This document shows positions 43,858-54,230 of a stretch of DNA of 64,000 nt, one piece after another. The DNA is taken from NCBI RefSeq assembly GCF_002896965.1, contig NZ_LYMM01000038.1, positions 1 to 64,000 of the forward strand. Reading direction: 5' to 3'. This DNA is from Novosphingobium guangzhouense (GTDB lineage Bacteria > Pseudomonadota > Alphaproteobacteria > Sphingomonadales > Sphingomonadaceae). Below the pieces are notes generated by a model. It saw only the letters and a program-made list of their open reading frames with translations. It was not told the DNA's origin and ran no database searches. Positions within the stretch are counted from its first letter, which is position 1. Each line of letters opens with the position of its first letter. The position numbers and the translations under genes were made by a program.

Positions 43858-45395
43858 CTGATCCTACCGCCGCCCCCCAGGGAGAGAAGGAGCGCGACGA
43901 TATCGCCGCGCTTGCCAAGGGTGGGCGAACCAACCTGTTCGGCTTCTTCCTGCGCCTTGCCGCGCGCATCCCGTTCCTGTTCATAGCCGGGCGCGCCGCG
44001 TCCTACGGTCCCGCCGCGCTCGGCCGCTTCGCATCGGCGCTTGTGCTGATCGAACTGACCTCGATGCTTTGCACGATGGGCGAGAAGCGTGGCCTGGCGC
44101 AGCGCCTGTCCGATACCGAAGGGCAGGTGCGGCCCGCGAACGTCATCGCCGATGGCTCCATCCTGGCACTGATCGCCAGCTGCACCGCCGCGCTGCTCTT
44201 CTGGTTCGTGCCGGACGTGCTGTTCCCCGGCGGTCACTATACCCAGATCGATCGCCTGATGGTGATCGCGCTGCCGCCTTTCACGATGACCGAAATCTGG
44301 CTGGCCGCGCTCGCCTATCGCCTGCGGGTGAGCCCTACAGTGTGGTCGCGCGCGATCGTTGAGCCATGGACGATCTCGATCATGGCCGGTGCGATGATCT
44401 GGGTGGCACCCGAAAGCGGGCTGTCGATCGCCTATATCGCGTCGATCTATGCCGCAGCGATCACCGCGTTCATCCCATTCTTCCGCGAATATGGCCTGCC
44501 GCGCGGGTGGAAGCCCCGACCCGGCGCGATGCGCAAGCTGGCACTACGCTCGCTGCCGATCGCGCTGGCGGACGCCATCGAATGGGGCACGCGGCGCGTC
44601 GATATCTTCCTGCTCGGCTTCCTTGCCCCGGCCTCGGCCGTGGGCGTTTATTACGCCGCGCAGCAGGTGGCGAGCCTGCCGCAAAAGCTCAAGACAAGCT
44701 TCGAGCCGGTGCTTGGTCCGGTAATAACCCGCAACCTCAAGGAAAAGGACTATGCCGCGATCGCCCGGCAGGTCTGTCAGGTGGGTTTCTGGATCACCGC
44801 ATCGCAGGCGGGCATCGCGCTGGCGCTGGGCATTCCGGGCAACGGGGTGATGGGCCTTGTCGGGCGTGAGTTCGTGGGCGGCACGGGCGCGCTGGCCTTC
44901 CTGCTTGCCGCCGAAGTCGTCGCGGCGACGGCGGTGGTGAGCGAAGCGGCGCTGATCTACGTGGCGCGCCTGCGCAACTTGTGGGTCTCTATCGGCACGA
45001 TCGTGCTGCAGGCGGCGCTGACGCTGTTCGGCATCCTGCTGATGCAGCGGCTGGGCTTCAACCCTCTGTTCCAGGCAGCGGCGGCGGCCTGCGCGTTGAT
45101 GCTGGCGCTGGGGCTGTCTTCCATCGTCAAGTCGGTGATGCTCTCGCGCATCCTGAAGGAGCCGATCAACAACTGGCGCTGGGCGCTGATATGGGCTGCG
45201 GTGCCTGCCGTGGTCATCGGCTTCCTTGCCCTGCGCTTCCTGCCCGAATGGGCGGCGCTGGCGTTCGGCATCCCGGCGATTCTGGGTTCGTACTTCCTCG
45301 TCATCTGGAAGAAGGCGTTCGGGCCGGAGGATCGCCGGCTGTTCCAGAAGGCAAAGAAGGTCGAGGCACCCATTCAGGGGCAACTGCCCGGCTGA
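43854..45395 (+). CDS. polysaccharide flippase-like membrane protein
   Basis: A 513-residue integral membrane protein with about 12-14 helices, of the MATE/MVF-type polysaccharide exporter family. Helices include ANVIADGSILALIASCTAAL and LSIAYIASIYAAAITAFIPF; EWGTRRVDIFLLGFLAPASA is the characteristic mid-protein segment. It probably flips lipid-linked surface sugars. TTG start overlaps gpsA; AGGAG upstream fits. Substrate unknown. Confidence 0.8.
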   Translation: MTDPTAAPQGEKERDDIAALAKGGRTNLFGFFLRLAARIPFLFIAGRAASYGPAALGRFASALVLIELTSMLCTMGEKRGLAQRLSDTEGQVRPANVIADGSILALIASCTAALLFWFVPDVLFPGGHYTQIDRLMVIALPPFTMTEIWLAALAYRLRVSPTVWSRAIVEPWTISIMAGAMIWVAPESGLSIAYIASIYAAAITAFIPFFREYGLPRGWKPRPGAMRKLALRSLPIALADAIEWGTRRVDIFLLGFLAPASAVGVYYAAQQVASLPQKLKTSFEPVLGPVITRNLKEKDYAAIARQVCQVGFWITASQAGIALALGIPGNGVMGLVGREFVGGTGALAFLLAAEVVAATAVVSEAALIYVARLRNLWVSIGTIVLQAALTLFGILLMQRLGFNPLFQAAAAACALMLALGLSSIVKSVMLSRILKEPINNWRWALIWAAVPAVVIGFLALRFLPEWAALAFGIPAILGSYFLVIWKKAFGPEDRRLFQKAKKVEAPIQGQLPG

Positions 45396-45426
45396 CATTA
45401 GCGCTTTCACTGTCTAGGCTTGCCTC

Positions 45427-46149
45427 ATGAATCCCCGCCGCGCATCGATGATCGTCGCCGGAGCCGCGCTGTGCCTGGTCATGTCCTTCGCCGTCACCAA
45501 GGCGCGGGGGCTGGCTTTCGTCGATGGCCTTGACCGCCAGGCATCCGCTGCGCGCGATGCCGCAGGCGGCAAGGGCGTGACGCTGAACTTTCGCGACCGT
45601 TACGGCTGGCTTACCCGTCACCCGGTTCTTTCCGGCGGCAGGGATTTGACGCCCGCAACCCGCAAGCGTGTTGCCGCTGCCATCGCCGCCGTGCCGGGTA
45701 TCGCCGGGGTGAGCTGGGCGCGCGACGGGGACGAGCGTAGCGCCTCGGCTCATTGTCAGGACGATGTGGAACGCATCCTCGAAACCCGCACCATCCGCTT
45801 TGGCGAGGCCAGCACAAGGCTTGAACCGTCAAGCGAACGCCTTTTGGGCGAAGTGGCGCGCGTCCTGCGGCCTTGCGTGGGCAGCATCATCGCGGTGACG
45901 GGGCATACCGATGCTTCGGGCAACCAGAAGGTGAACGTCGCGCTCTCGCAGGCGCGGGCCGAAGCGGTGCGTTCGGCGCTCATCGCGCGGGGTATCCCGG
46001 CCCGGAACCTGCGCGCCGCGGGGCTTGGTTCGGCGCGGCCGGTGGAGGGGCTGGACGCTCTGGATCCCGCGAACCGGCGCATCGAGTTCTCGGTGCTGTT
46101 CACCGCGCCGGTCAAACCCACGCCGATCGATACGCCTGGGCCGGAGTGA
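45427..46149 (+). CDS. OmpA-like peptidoglycan-binding protein
   Basis: A 240-residue protein with an N-terminal signal or anchor (MIVAGAALCLVMSFAVTKAR), a BON-like region and a C-terminal OmpA domain: GHTDASGNQKVNVALSQARA and AVRSALIARGIPARNLRAAG, AND LDPANRRIEFSVLF. The OmpA domain would bind peptidoglycan, making it a periplasmic anchoring protein. Downstream is a 32-residue microprotein and an HhH protein. Confidence 0.83.
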   Translation: MNPRRASMIVAGAALCLVMSFAVTKARGLAFVDGLDRQASAARDAAGGKGVTLNFRDRYGWLTRHPVLSGGRDLTPATRKRVAAAIAAVPGIAGVSWARDGDERSASAHCQDDVERILETRTIRFGEASTRLEPSSERLLGEVARVLRPCVGSIIAVTGHTDASGNQKVNVALSQARAEAVRSALIARGIPARNLRAAGLGSARPVEGLDALDPANRRIEFSVLFTAPVKPTPIDTPGPE

Positions 46150-46209
46150 CGGGTACAGGATGATGGTGCTCATAATGATGGCTTCGAGGGACTAGGAAAG
46201 GACGCTGCC

Positions 46210-46308
46210 TTGCCGCTATGGCTCGAAATGGCCGTCTCGGTGCTGCTATCCTACGGGATCGGCTTCGGCATCGGCGCGGTGATATGGAATCACAGGAAGG
46301 TGGACTGA
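46210..46308 (+). CDS. membrane microprotein (32 aa)
   Basis: A TTG-initiated frame of 33 codons giving LPLWLEMAVSVLLSYGIG followed by FGIGAVIWNHRKVD: one membrane helix with a short basic tail. It has the ribosome site AGGAAAGGA just upstream (46194-46202) and its stop is one base before the next gene, which supports translation in the same operon. Function unknown; below normal length cut-offs. Confidence 0.5.
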   Translation: MPLWLEMAVSVLLSYGIGFGIGAVIWNHRKVD

Positions 46309-46309
46309 C

Positions 46310-46960
46310 GTGCTGGAAATGGTTCAGGCGAACTGGCTGGTGTTCATCATCGCGCTGCTCGTGGGCATCGTGGTGGCCTATTGGGTCTTCATCCACGGCT
46401 CCAGACCTGCGCGGCGTGAGCATCGCCCCGATGTGCTGGACGAGGGCGCGGCCCCCGCGCAGCGCAATCAGGCGCTGATAGACGATGCGCCCCCGGCCTC
46501 GCAGTACCACATCGATCCGCCCGCAATGGCAGGCACGATGGCGGGTATCGGCGAAGTCATCGCCGTCGCCGCGCAGGAAGAAGCGGACGAAGCCCGCGCG
46601 CATGATTCTGGAGCGCATGAGCCAGTGGTTCATGAGCCGCCCCAGACGATCGCGGCAGAGCCCGATCCCACCCCGGCTCCCTCAGCCCCGCCGATCGCGG
46701 AGGCCGCGCAGGGCAACGTTCCGGCGGACGACTTGCGCAAGATCAAGGGTCTTGGCCCCAAGATGGCCACCCTGCTCCATTCGCTGGGGGTGACCACTTA
46801 CGCACAGATAGCGGCGTGGAGCGAAGCGGACCTTGACGAACTGGACGGAAAGCTGGGCGCTTTCGCAGGCCGCCCGCGCCGCGACAGCTGGGTGGAACAG
46901 GCGCGGCTTCTGGCCGGCGGTGATACCGGTGCTTACGAGGCGCAGTTCGGCAAGCTTTAA
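46310..46960 (+). CDS. membrane-anchored helix-hairpin-helix protein
   Basis: A 216-residue protein starting with GTG. One N-terminal membrane helix (WLVFIIALLVGIVVAYWVFI), a long acidic/proline-rich linker and a C-terminal HhH-like domain (DLRKIKGLGPKMATLLHSLG ... RDSWVEQARLLAGG), as found at the end of many alphaproteobacterial L21-related proteins. The domain typically binds nucleic acid or proteins. Function unknown. Its 3' end overlaps the stop of the converging luxR gene by 4 bases. Confidence 0.75.
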   Translation: MLEMVQANWLVFIIALLVGIVVAYWVFIHGSRPARREHRPDVLDEGAAPAQRNQALIDDAPPASQYHIDPPAMAGTMAGIGEVIAVAAQEEADEARAHDSGAHEPVVHEPPQTIAAEPDPTPAPSAPPIAEAAQGNVPADDLRKIKGLGPKMATLLHSLGVTTYAQIAAWSEADLDELDGKLGAFAGRPRRDSWVEQARLLAGGDTGAYEAQFGKL

Positions 46961-47925
46961 CGGCTGCCCATTTCGATCACGGCGCGAGCGATCGACACCA
47001 GTTCGGCCTCCCGGTTGACCCCGGCCTTCTGGAAGATCGTGCGCAGCTGGCTTGATACCGTCTGGGCGCTGACGCTGCGCAGCAGGGCGATTTCCTGACG
47101 CGAATGGCCCTGCGCGAGCAGCGCGACGATTTCGCCCTCTGCCCGCGTCAGTTGCAGCGCGGATGACAGGCGCGCGCCTTGCCCTCCGGTGAAGCCCAGC
47201 GGAGCCTTTAGCGTGACGATCGCGCTGGGCGCGAAGCCGAAGTTCCAGTCCTGCCGGGGCAGGGCGCATATCTCTATCAGCATCGGCCCTTGCGGTGATT
47301 GCAGCCACAGTTCGGACGGCATGGCTTGCCGACTGGCCAGTGCCAGGCCGATCCGCATCTGCAGCGCACGGTCAAGGTCCGGGCGCGCGGCCCTGATGCT
47401 GCCGGCGCGGATATGCAGGGTGTCGGGCGCCAGCAGTTGCTCGGCTGCCTCGGTGACCGAACGTACCCGCCCCCCCGCGTCGAGCAGGATCGCCGCCGTG
47501 CGCATCGCGTCGAGCGAGCCGCGCAGCAGTTCGGCGCCCTGATGCTCCATCGCCCCCTGCAGTCGGATGGCGGCCATCACGTGCGGGGCGGCCGCCAGCA
47601 GTGCGCTGCGCTGGCCCTCTGTCGTGCGCCCGTCGCTTGCGGAATGGAGCGCCGCCAGTCCGAAGAACGCATCGGGGTTGTCCGCCAGTACCAGCTGTGC
47701 GCCATGTTCGGCGTCCCAGCGCTGGACGTGGTCGATGTAGATGTCGTTGCCCGCCGCGGCGCGGACTTCGTCGTAGTGATGTTCCCAGACAAGTTCGCCC
47801 GGACGGCGGGATGCGGCAACGCGGTAGTTCACGTCCGGCCGGTGGCCGCCGATCGCCAGAAAGTCTTCGACGTAGCCTTCCTGGATGTCGGTGACCCAGT
47901 TGAACAGCGTGTGGCTTTCACCCAT
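46957..47925 (-). CDS. LuxR-type transcriptional regulator (start uncertain)
   Basis: A 322-residue protein from the first ATG, with an N-terminal sensor-like region (FNWVTDIQEGYVEDF, VAASRRPGELVWEHHYDEVR), a PAS-like middle and a C-terminal LuxR helix-turn-helix: LTRAEGEIVALLAQGHSRQEI and SVSAQTVSSQLRTIFQKAG. Translation in the same frame clearly continues upstream of the ATG to about 48045 (the TIRIDDLAALFSRAPFEQSG block looks like the genuine N-terminus), but no ATG, GTG or TTG is present there. An ATT start at 48045, or a one-base error in the C6 run at 48053-48058 that would join to a TTG at 48076, are both possible. Confidence 0.8.
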   Translation of the reverse strand: MGESHTLFNWVTDIQEGYVEDFLAIGGHRPDVNYRVAASRRPGELVWEHHYDEVRAAAGNDIYIDHVQRWDAEHGAQLVLADNPDAFFGLAALHSASDGRTTEGQRSALLAAAPHVMAAIRLQGAMEHQGAELLRGSLDAMRTAAILLDAGGRVRSVTEAAEQLLAPDTLHIRAGSIRAARPDLDRALQMRIGLALASRQAMPSELWLQSPQGPMLIEICALPRQDWNFGFAPSAIVTLKAPLGFTGGQGARLSSALQLTRAEGEIVALLAQGHSRQEIALLRSVSAQTVSSQLRTIFQKAGVNREAELVSIARAVIEMGSR

Positions 47926-48135
47926 CGCGATAAGCTGCGCGCGGGCTGATCCCGTGGCACCGGCAAGCGCCTTGAGCGCGGTGTCCCAGCCCGATTGTTC
48001 AAACGGTGCGCGCGAAAACAGCGCCGCCAGATCGTCGATTCGAATGGTGCTGCCCCCCGACTGCCCCGGCGCTCAATGTGAACGCGCCGTCAACTTTAAG
48101 CAAGCCCATGTAAATCGAGGCGGATTGAGGGGCGG

Positions 48136-48153
48136 ATACCATGATCGTGGTAT
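48136..48153. promoter_or_regulatory. inverted repeat ATACCA-N6-TGGTAT
   Basis: A perfect 6-bp-arm inverted repeat upstream of both the luxR gene and the candidate small RNA, in the position of an operator. It could be bound by the adjacent LuxR-type regulator, but there is no known consensus to test it against. Confidence 0.4.
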
Positions 48154-48268
48154 GAAACGAATCGCGACTTCGGGCATTTGCGGATGGCGACCCGAAGGAT
48201 CGGTAAACCGATGCGATCCTTTATGACTTGCCCGGAATCCTGCTTGCGGGATTCCGGGCTTTCTTCTT

Positions 48269-48270
<2 letters not shown>
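48150..48270 (+). ncRNA. candidate small RNA ending in a strong terminator
   Basis: The + strand has no plausible gene between luxR (leftward) and rutA (leftward), yet it ends in a good Rho-independent terminator (48231-48258 plus a pyrimidine/T-rich tail). Upstream of it are two further hairpins: CTTCGGG/CCCGAAG around the GACTTCGGGCAT segment and GGATCG/CGATCC. A structured transcript of about 100-120 bases is therefore plausible, with a start near the TATGAA at 48151. A 24-codon frame from 48152 lies inside it and seems incidental. Confidence 0.4.
48231..48258 (+). terminator. Rho-independent terminator reading rightward
   Basis: CCCGGAATCC / GGATTCCGGG arms (10 bp) with an 8-base loop, followed by CTTTCTTCTTCT. 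The T-rich tail is only on the right side, so it serves a rightward transcript; the rutA stop codon lies within that tail. Confidence 0.75.
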
Positions 48271-49339
<1,069 letters not shown>

Positions 49340-49342
49340 GGA

Positions 49343-50125
49343 CTAGCTCCCGAGGAAATCGAGGACGAGGCGGTTGAAACGATCGGGATCGGTGACGTTG
49401 CAGGCATGGCCGCCCCAGTCGAAGGTGGCGGCTTCGGCGTCGGGGATGGGCTCTGCAAGGTCGAGGCAGGCGGCGTATGGCGCAAGGAAATCGTCGCGGG
49501 TGGCGATGACGAGGGTTTTGCCAAGCCGCGCCAATCGCTCGGCCGAGGGGGCATAGGCGCTGACGGCGGCGATGCGCTTTTCCATCGTCTGCGCTCCGGG
49601 AAAGCCCGCGATGTGGTGCGCCAGCTCGGCTTCCAGCTGCGCATCGTTGGCGGCGATCCAGTCGGGCGGGTACAGGAACAGCGGCTGCGCGCGCAGGAAC
49701 GGCTCGGTCCCCGCATGACGAAGCAGGGCAAGGCGCGCCTCGAAGCAGCGGCGGGTATGCGGGGACACGGTGCGCCAGCCGTTGATCACCACCAGCCTGT
49801 CGATCCGGCCAGATGCAAGAGCCGTTTCGATCCCGATCATCCCCCCCAGCGCATGGCCGATGAAGTGCGCCCGCGCGATCCCGGTCGCGTCCATCAGCGC
49901 GATGACGTCCTGCGCCATGTCCGCGATCGAGGTCGTTTCGGGCAGCGCGCGGTCGCTGCGGCCGGTGCCGCGCTGGTCGTAAGTCAGGACGCGGTGATCC
50001 TGCGCAAGTGCGGCAAGGTTGGGCTGCCAGTAAGCGCCGCTGCCGCCAAGCCCGCTCGACAGGATCAGCGGGGGCGCGCCTTCGGGGCCGTGGAGTTCAT
50101 AGTGGAGGCCGGCCGCCTCAGCCAA
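49343..50125 (-). CDS. rutD: RutD, aminoacrylate-related alpha/beta hydrolase
   Basis: A 260-residue alpha/beta hydrolase: [33 protein letters not shown], the nucleophile elbow GHALGGMIG and a C-terminal [14 protein letters not shown] (His). RutD accelerates aminoacrylate or malonic-semialdehyde conversion in the Rut pathway. Elbow residue: the expected serine is replaced by Ala in HALGG, as in RutD where catalysis is unusual. It overlaps rutC by 8 bases. Confidence 0.92.
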   Translation of the reverse strand: MAEAAGLHYELHGPEGAPPLILSSGLGGSGAYWQPNLAALAQDHRVLTYDQRGTGRSDRALPETTSIADMAQDVIALMDATGIARAHFIGHALGGMIGIETALASGRIDRLVVINGWRTVSPHTRRCFEARLALLRHAGTEPFLRAQPLFLYPPDWIAANDAQLEAELAHHIAGFPGAQTMEKRIAAVSAYAPSAERLARLGKTLVIATRDDFLAPYAACLDLAEPIPDAEAATFDWGGHACNVTDPDRFNRLVLDFLGS

Positions 50126-50507
50126 GATGCGCGACCGACGCGATCTCGACCAGGCAGTCCGGCTTCACAAGGTCGGCCCTGATGCAGTAGCGCGCGGGCT
50201 TGTCGCCGGGGAAATACTCGGCATACACGGCGTTGAACGCGGCGTAGTCGGCCATGTCCTTGAGGAAGATGTGGTTCATGGCGACGTCGGCCATGGTGCC
50301 GCCCGCAGCCTCTACGGTGATCCGGATCGCTTCCAGCACGTGCCGGGTCTGCCCCGCCGCATCACCCACGTGCAGCACCGTGCCGCCTTCGCCCAGCGCC
50401 AGCATCCCCGAAACGTAAAGCACGTTGCCCGCTTTCGCCCCGGCCGAGTAAGGCGCGATCGGGGTGGGGAATTCGGGCGGGTTTACGGCCTGGAAGGGCA
50501 TCGTCAC
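50118..50507 (-). CDS. rutC: RutC, aminoacrylate deaminase (RidA family)
   Basis: A 129-residue YjgF/RidA-family protein: [32 protein letters not shown], and a substrate Arg region [19 protein letters not shown]. RutC deaminates aminoacrylate to malonic semialdehyde. It overlaps rutB by 4 bases and rutD by 8 bases; this tight packing indicates one operon. Confidence 0.93.
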   Translation of the reverse strand: MTMPFQAVNPPEFPTPIAPYSAGAKAGNVLYVSGMLALGEGGTVLHVGDAAGQTRHVLEAIRITVEAAGGTMADVAMNHIFLKDMADYAAFNAVYAEYFPGDKPARYCIRADLVKPDCLVEIASVAHLG

Positions 50508-51265
50508 TGATCCTTCTGATTCTCGGGGGGCGGCAGCTGGCTTACGGCGGTGCGGAAATCGGCGACCGTGCTGACCCAGCCGAAGAACTTCTCGACGTTG
50601 TAGACGGTGGCCTCCCTGATGAAATCGGGGCCGAGGTGATGCGTCGCATCCTCCAGCAGCACGCCGAAATATTCGAGGTGGAAGCCGTCGCGCAGGGTCG
50701 ATTCGACGCAGACGTTGGTGGCGATGCCGGTGAACACCAGCGTGCGGATGCCGCGTGCGCGCAGCACGGAATCGAGCTGAGAATTGAAGAAGGCCGAATA
50801 GCGCGGCTTGTGGACCCGCAGGTCGCCCTCCTTGGGCGTCAGCGCATCGACCAGTTCATAATCCCAGCCCCCACGCGCAAGGAACTTGCCGGAAAGTTCG
50901 GGCCGTTTGCGCATGGTCTTGAGCGCGTTGGACTTGTGGAAGTTTGGCGAGAGCGGGGTGCCGGCCTCCGCGTAGTCCGCATCCCAGCCGTTTTGCAGGA
51001 ACACCACCGTCATTCCCGCCGCGCGGGCGGTGTCCAGCACCTCTGCGATGCGCCCGATGGCGGCGGCGGCAGGCGCGACATCGAAGCCCGCCTCATCCAC
51101 ATATCCGCCTTTGGAGGCATAGGCGTTCTGCATGTCGACCACAATCACGGCTGTGGTTGCCGGATCGAGCCGGATCGCCTCGGGTCGCGCAGGAAGCACT
51201 GCAGAGGCGTTGGAACCGGGGGACGGGTCGACGATGATCTCGCTCACCCGGACACTATCGGTCAC
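50504..51265 (-). CDS. rutB: RutB, ureidoacrylate amidohydrolase
   Basis: A 253-residue isochorismatase-fold hydrolase: [48 protein letters not shown] and the catalytic Cys in [18 protein letters not shown]. It releases CO2 and ammonia from the ring-opened pyrimidine product. GTG start at 51265. First of the leftward rutB-C-D-A operon; about 20 extra N-terminal residues compared with E. coli. Confidence 0.93.
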   Translation of the reverse strand: MTDSVRVSEIIVDPSPGSNASAVLPARPEAIRLDPATTAVIVVDMQNAYASKGGYVDEAGFDVAPAAAAIGRIAEVLDTARAAGMTVVFLQNGWDADYAEAGTPLSPNFHKSNALKTMRKRPELSGKFLARGGWDYELVDALTPKEGDLRVHKPRYSAFFNSQLDSVLRARGIRTLVFTGIATNVCVESTLRDGFHLEYFGVLLEDATHHLGPDFIREATVYNVEKFFGWVSTVADFRTAVSQLPPPENQKDQ

Positions 51266-51269
51266 AGGT

Positions 51270-51298
51270 CCGGGGTGGTCAAGGCCGGGGTGGTCAAG
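51270..51298. promoter_or_regulatory. two direct TGGTCAA half-sites upstream of rutB
   Basis: Two copies of CCGGGGTGGTCAAG (51270 and 51285) with a 15-base period. The core TGGTCAA equals one arm of the E. coli RutR operator TTGACCAnnTGGTCAA, here as direct rather than inverted repeats, five bases upstream of the rutB start. Plausible binding sites for a RutR-like regulator. Confidence 0.4.
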
Positions 51299-51307
51299 CT
51301 GGCAGGT

Positions 51308-51787
51308 TCAGAAGGCGCGGGCACCTGCGGAGGGGCGCGGCTCCTGCGGCCGGACGCCCAGCAACCGTTCAAGCGCAGCCGCGAAACCGGCGTTGCGCTG
51401 GCGATTGGTGGACTGGATGCGATCGACGTCAAGGCCGCTGCCGCCGGTAAGCAGCACGCCGAACTCACCCTTGCCGACCCAGCGCACCTGCGCCTGCAGA
51501 TCGGCCTGTCCGGGCAGCGACACGCGCAGCATCTCGCCCATGCTGGGGAGCATCGTGCGCGATGCGATGCACATGCCGCCGGGTGACACGTTGCGCACGA
51601 TCACGTCCTCTCCGGCGCGGCCGTCGCCGCCGATGACGGCCTTGATCAGCGTGCGCACGCGCGGCGCGCGCTGTTGCTGCTGTGCGCTGTCCCCAGCCGC
51701 CGCTTCCGAAGCAATGGACGCCCGCCGTGCCAGTGCCTTGAGCCAGTCGGGCCGCTCGCTGGTCGCGAAATCGTCGATGTCCGCCAT
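51308..51787 (-). CDS. PilZ-domain protein
   Basis: A 159-residue protein with a PilZ domain: APRVRTLIKAVIGG, VIVRNVSPGGMCIASRTMLP (the D/NxSxxG box) and LRVSLPGQADLQAQVRWVG. The usual RxxxR motif is not canonical, so c-di-GMP binding is doubtful. Start at 51787 (MADIDDFATSERP) is preferred over an ATG 54 codons earlier, as the upstream codons look poor. Possible c-di-GMP effector; not in an operon. Confidence 0.75.
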   Translation of the reverse strand: MADIDDFATSERPDWLKALARRASIASEAAAGDSAQQQQRAPRVRTLIKAVIGGDGRAGEDVIVRNVSPGGMCIASRTMLPSMGEMLRVSLPGQADLQAQVRWVGKGEFGVLLTGGSGLDVDRIQSTNRQRNAGFAAALERLLGVRPQEPRPSAGARAF

Positions 51788-52134
51788 GAGATCGGCTACC
51801 CTTTTCGAATCCGTTCCCCCCCGCCGCAACATGCTGCCGTGCCTGAACGGGGGCAGGGCGAACCGGAGGCGCCGCGATGGGGGGTGAAAGAGTGCGCCAT
51901 CCGGTTCGCCTGCCATTGTGCAGCGACGTGGTTCCTGGATGGTTAACAATTCCCTTACGTAACTTGCCTTGTGAAAACGATTGAATCCGTGACCATGGGT
52001 GGGTCAGGTGCCGTTATGGTACCTTTGAGTATCGCTGGGTGCATGGCTGGTGCACCGTTTTCCCGTTGCAAAATATGCATTCCATGCTCGCGCCTCTTGT
52101 CGCGATGCAATAAAACCTGACATGACAGGTCAGC

Positions 52135-54228
52135 ATGCTCCGCCAGTACGAACTCGTCGAACGCGTCAAGGAATACGCGCCGGAGGCCGATGAGGCCCTC
52201 CTGAACCGTGCCTACGTCTATACCGTGCAGAAGCACGGCACCCAGAAACGCGCCAGTGGCGACCCTTACTTCAGCCACCCGGTTGAAGTCGCGGGCCTCA
52301 TGACCGAGCTGAAGCTCGATCAGCAGACGATCATCACTGCGCTGCTTCACGATACAGTGGAAGATACCCTCGCCACTATCGATGAGATCGAGAAGCTGTT
52401 CGGCCCGGACGTGGCGCGGCTGGTCGACGGGGTCACCAAGCTCTCCAAGATCGAAGTGATGACCGAGAGCGAACGCGCGGCGGAAAACCTGCGCAAGTTT
52501 CTGCTCGCGATGAGCGAGGACTTGCGCGTCCTGCTCGTCAAGCTGGCTGATCGCCTGCACAACATGCGCACCCTCCACTACATCAAGAAGGAGGAGAAGC
52601 GCCGCCGCATCGCCCGCGAAACCATGGATATCTACGCTCCGCTGGCCGAACGCGTGGGTATGTATGAATACATGCGCGAAATGCAGTTGCTGGCGTTTGA
52701 GCAGTTGGAGCCCGAAGGCTACGCAACGATCACCGGCCGCCTTGCGCAGATCCGCAGCGAAGAGGGCGGGCAGGTCGACGAACTGGCGCTTTCGATCAAG
52801 CAGGTGCTGGCCGAGGCGGGGCTGAACGTCGAAGTCTCCGGCCGGGAGAAGCACCCCTATTCGATCTGGCGCAAGATGGCCGAACGCCATGTGAACTTCG
52901 AACAGATCACCGATATCATGGCCTTCCGCGTCCTGACGGACAATGTGGACGACTGCTACCGCGCGCTGGGTGTGCTGCACCAGTCCTGGCAGATGATCCC
53001 CGGCCGCTTCAAGGACTACATCTCGACGCCAAAGTCGAACGGCTATCAGTCCCTGCATACCGCGTTGATATTCCAGCGTTCCATGCGCATCGAAGTGCAG
53101 ATCCGCACGCGTGAGATGCACCGCCTCAACGAATTCGGCCTTGCCGCCCACTGGGCCTACAAGCAGGGTGGGTCGCGGCCGGACGGGCAGGTCGGCTGGC
53201 TGCGCGACCTGATCGAGATCGTCGATGCCAGCCACGACGCCGAGGAACTGCTCGAAAACACCAAGATGGCGATCTATCAGGATCGCATCTTCGCTTTCAC
53301 GCCCAAGGGTGCGCTGTTCCAGCTGCCCAAGGGATCGACGGCGGTGGACTTCGCTTATGCCGTCCACACCAATCTGGGCAATGCCGCTGTCGGCGTGAAG
53401 ATCAACGGACGCCATGTGCCGATGCGCACGCAACTGGCCAACGGCGACGTGGTGGAAATCATCAAGAGCACCACGTCCGAGCCGCAGCTTTCGTGGCTGG
53501 GCTTCGTCGTCACCGGCAAGGCCCGCGCCGCCATCCGCCGCGCCGTGCGTGCCAAGGAACGCGCGGAAGTGGCCGAAATCGGCTCCAAGCTCTACGACGA
53601 GATCGCAGGCCGCCTGCCGCAGAAGGTGGGCAAGAAAGCGCTCACCCACGCGATCGAACGGCTGGACCTGCGGGACGAGGAAGACCTGATGTTCGCGATC
53701 GGCTCAGGCCGGTTGTCGGACCGTCAGGTCATGGAGGCGCTGGTTCCGGGCAGCACCGCGGAATTGCCCGACGATCAGGAGTGGACCCGCACCGAACGTG
53801 CGATTTCGATCCGCGGGCTCACCGCCGGCGTTGGGTTCGAACTGGCGGAATGCTGCCATCCCGTCCCCGGCGACCGTATCGTCGGCCTGCGCCGTCCCGA
53901 CCACAAGGTGGAAGTCCACGCGATCGACTGCATGACCCTGGCGAGCGGGGTCGATGCCGACTGGCTCGACCTGTCATGGGGTGAACGAACCACCGGCGCG
54001 GTCGGACGCCTGCGGCTGATCCTCTACAACCGCCCCGGCACGCTGGCCGAAGTAACGCAGATCCTTGCCAGCAACCGCGCCAACGTCACCAACCTTCAGA
54101 TGACCCAGCGCGATGAGCCCTTCGGCACTTACGAGGTGGACCTTGAAGTGTCCGACCTTGCGCACCTGACCCGCATCGTCGGCGCCCTGCGCGCCAGCGA
54201 CGCGGTGGCCGACGCCGAACGGATCTAG
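52135..54228 (+). CDS. bifunctional RelA/SpoT (p)ppGpp synthetase/hydrolase
   Basis: A 697-residue long RSH protein. Order: HD hydrolase domain with SHPVEVAGLMTELKLDQQ and HDTVEDT near residue 71, synthetase domain (IWRKMAERHVNFEQITDIMA, YISTPKSNGYQSLHTALIFQ), TGS domain (FTPKGALFQLPKGSTAVDFA) and C-terminal ACT domain (RLILYNRPGTLAEVTQILAS). It controls the stringent response. In alphaproteobacteria a single such gene, often named rsh or spoT, is usual. A palindrome ACCTG-N6-CAGGT lies just before the start. Confidence 0.95.
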   Translation: MLRQYELVERVKEYAPEADEALLNRAYVYTVQKHGTQKRASGDPYFSHPVEVAGLMTELKLDQQTIITALLHDTVEDTLATIDEIEKLFGPDVARLVDGVTKLSKIEVMTESERAAENLRKFLLAMSEDLRVLLVKLADRLHNMRTLHYIKKEEKRRRIARETMDIYAPLAERVGMYEYMREMQLLAFEQLEPEGYATITGRLAQIRSEEGGQVDELALSIKQVLAEAGLNVEVSGREKHPYSIWRKMAERHVNFEQITDIMAFRVLTDNVDDCYRALGVLHQSWQMIPGRFKDYISTPKSNGYQSLHTALIFQRSMRIEVQIRTREMHRLNEFGLAAHWAYKQGGSRPDGQVGWLRDLIEIVDASHDAEELLENTKMAIYQDRIFAFTPKGALFQLPKGSTAVDFAYAVHTNLGNAAVGVKINGRHVPMRTQLANGDVVEIIKSTTSEPQLSWLGFVVTGKARAAIRRAVRAKERAEVAEIGSKLYDEIAGRLPQKVGKKALTHAIERLDLRDEEDLMFAIGSGRLSDRQVMEALVPGSTAELPDDQEWTRTERAISIRGLTAGVGFELAECCHPVPGDRIVGLRRPDHKVEVHAIDCMTLASGVDADWLDLSWGERTTGAVGRLRLILYNRPGTLAEVTQILASNRANVTNLQMTQRDEPFGTYEVDLEVSDLAHLTRIVGALRASDAVADAERI

Positions 54229-54230
54229 TT

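Noticed and set aside
48152-48226. 24-codon leader-peptide-like frame inside the candidate sRNA
   Set aside because: No ribosome site and no repeated codons of an attenuator; kept only as a remark within the sRNA entry.
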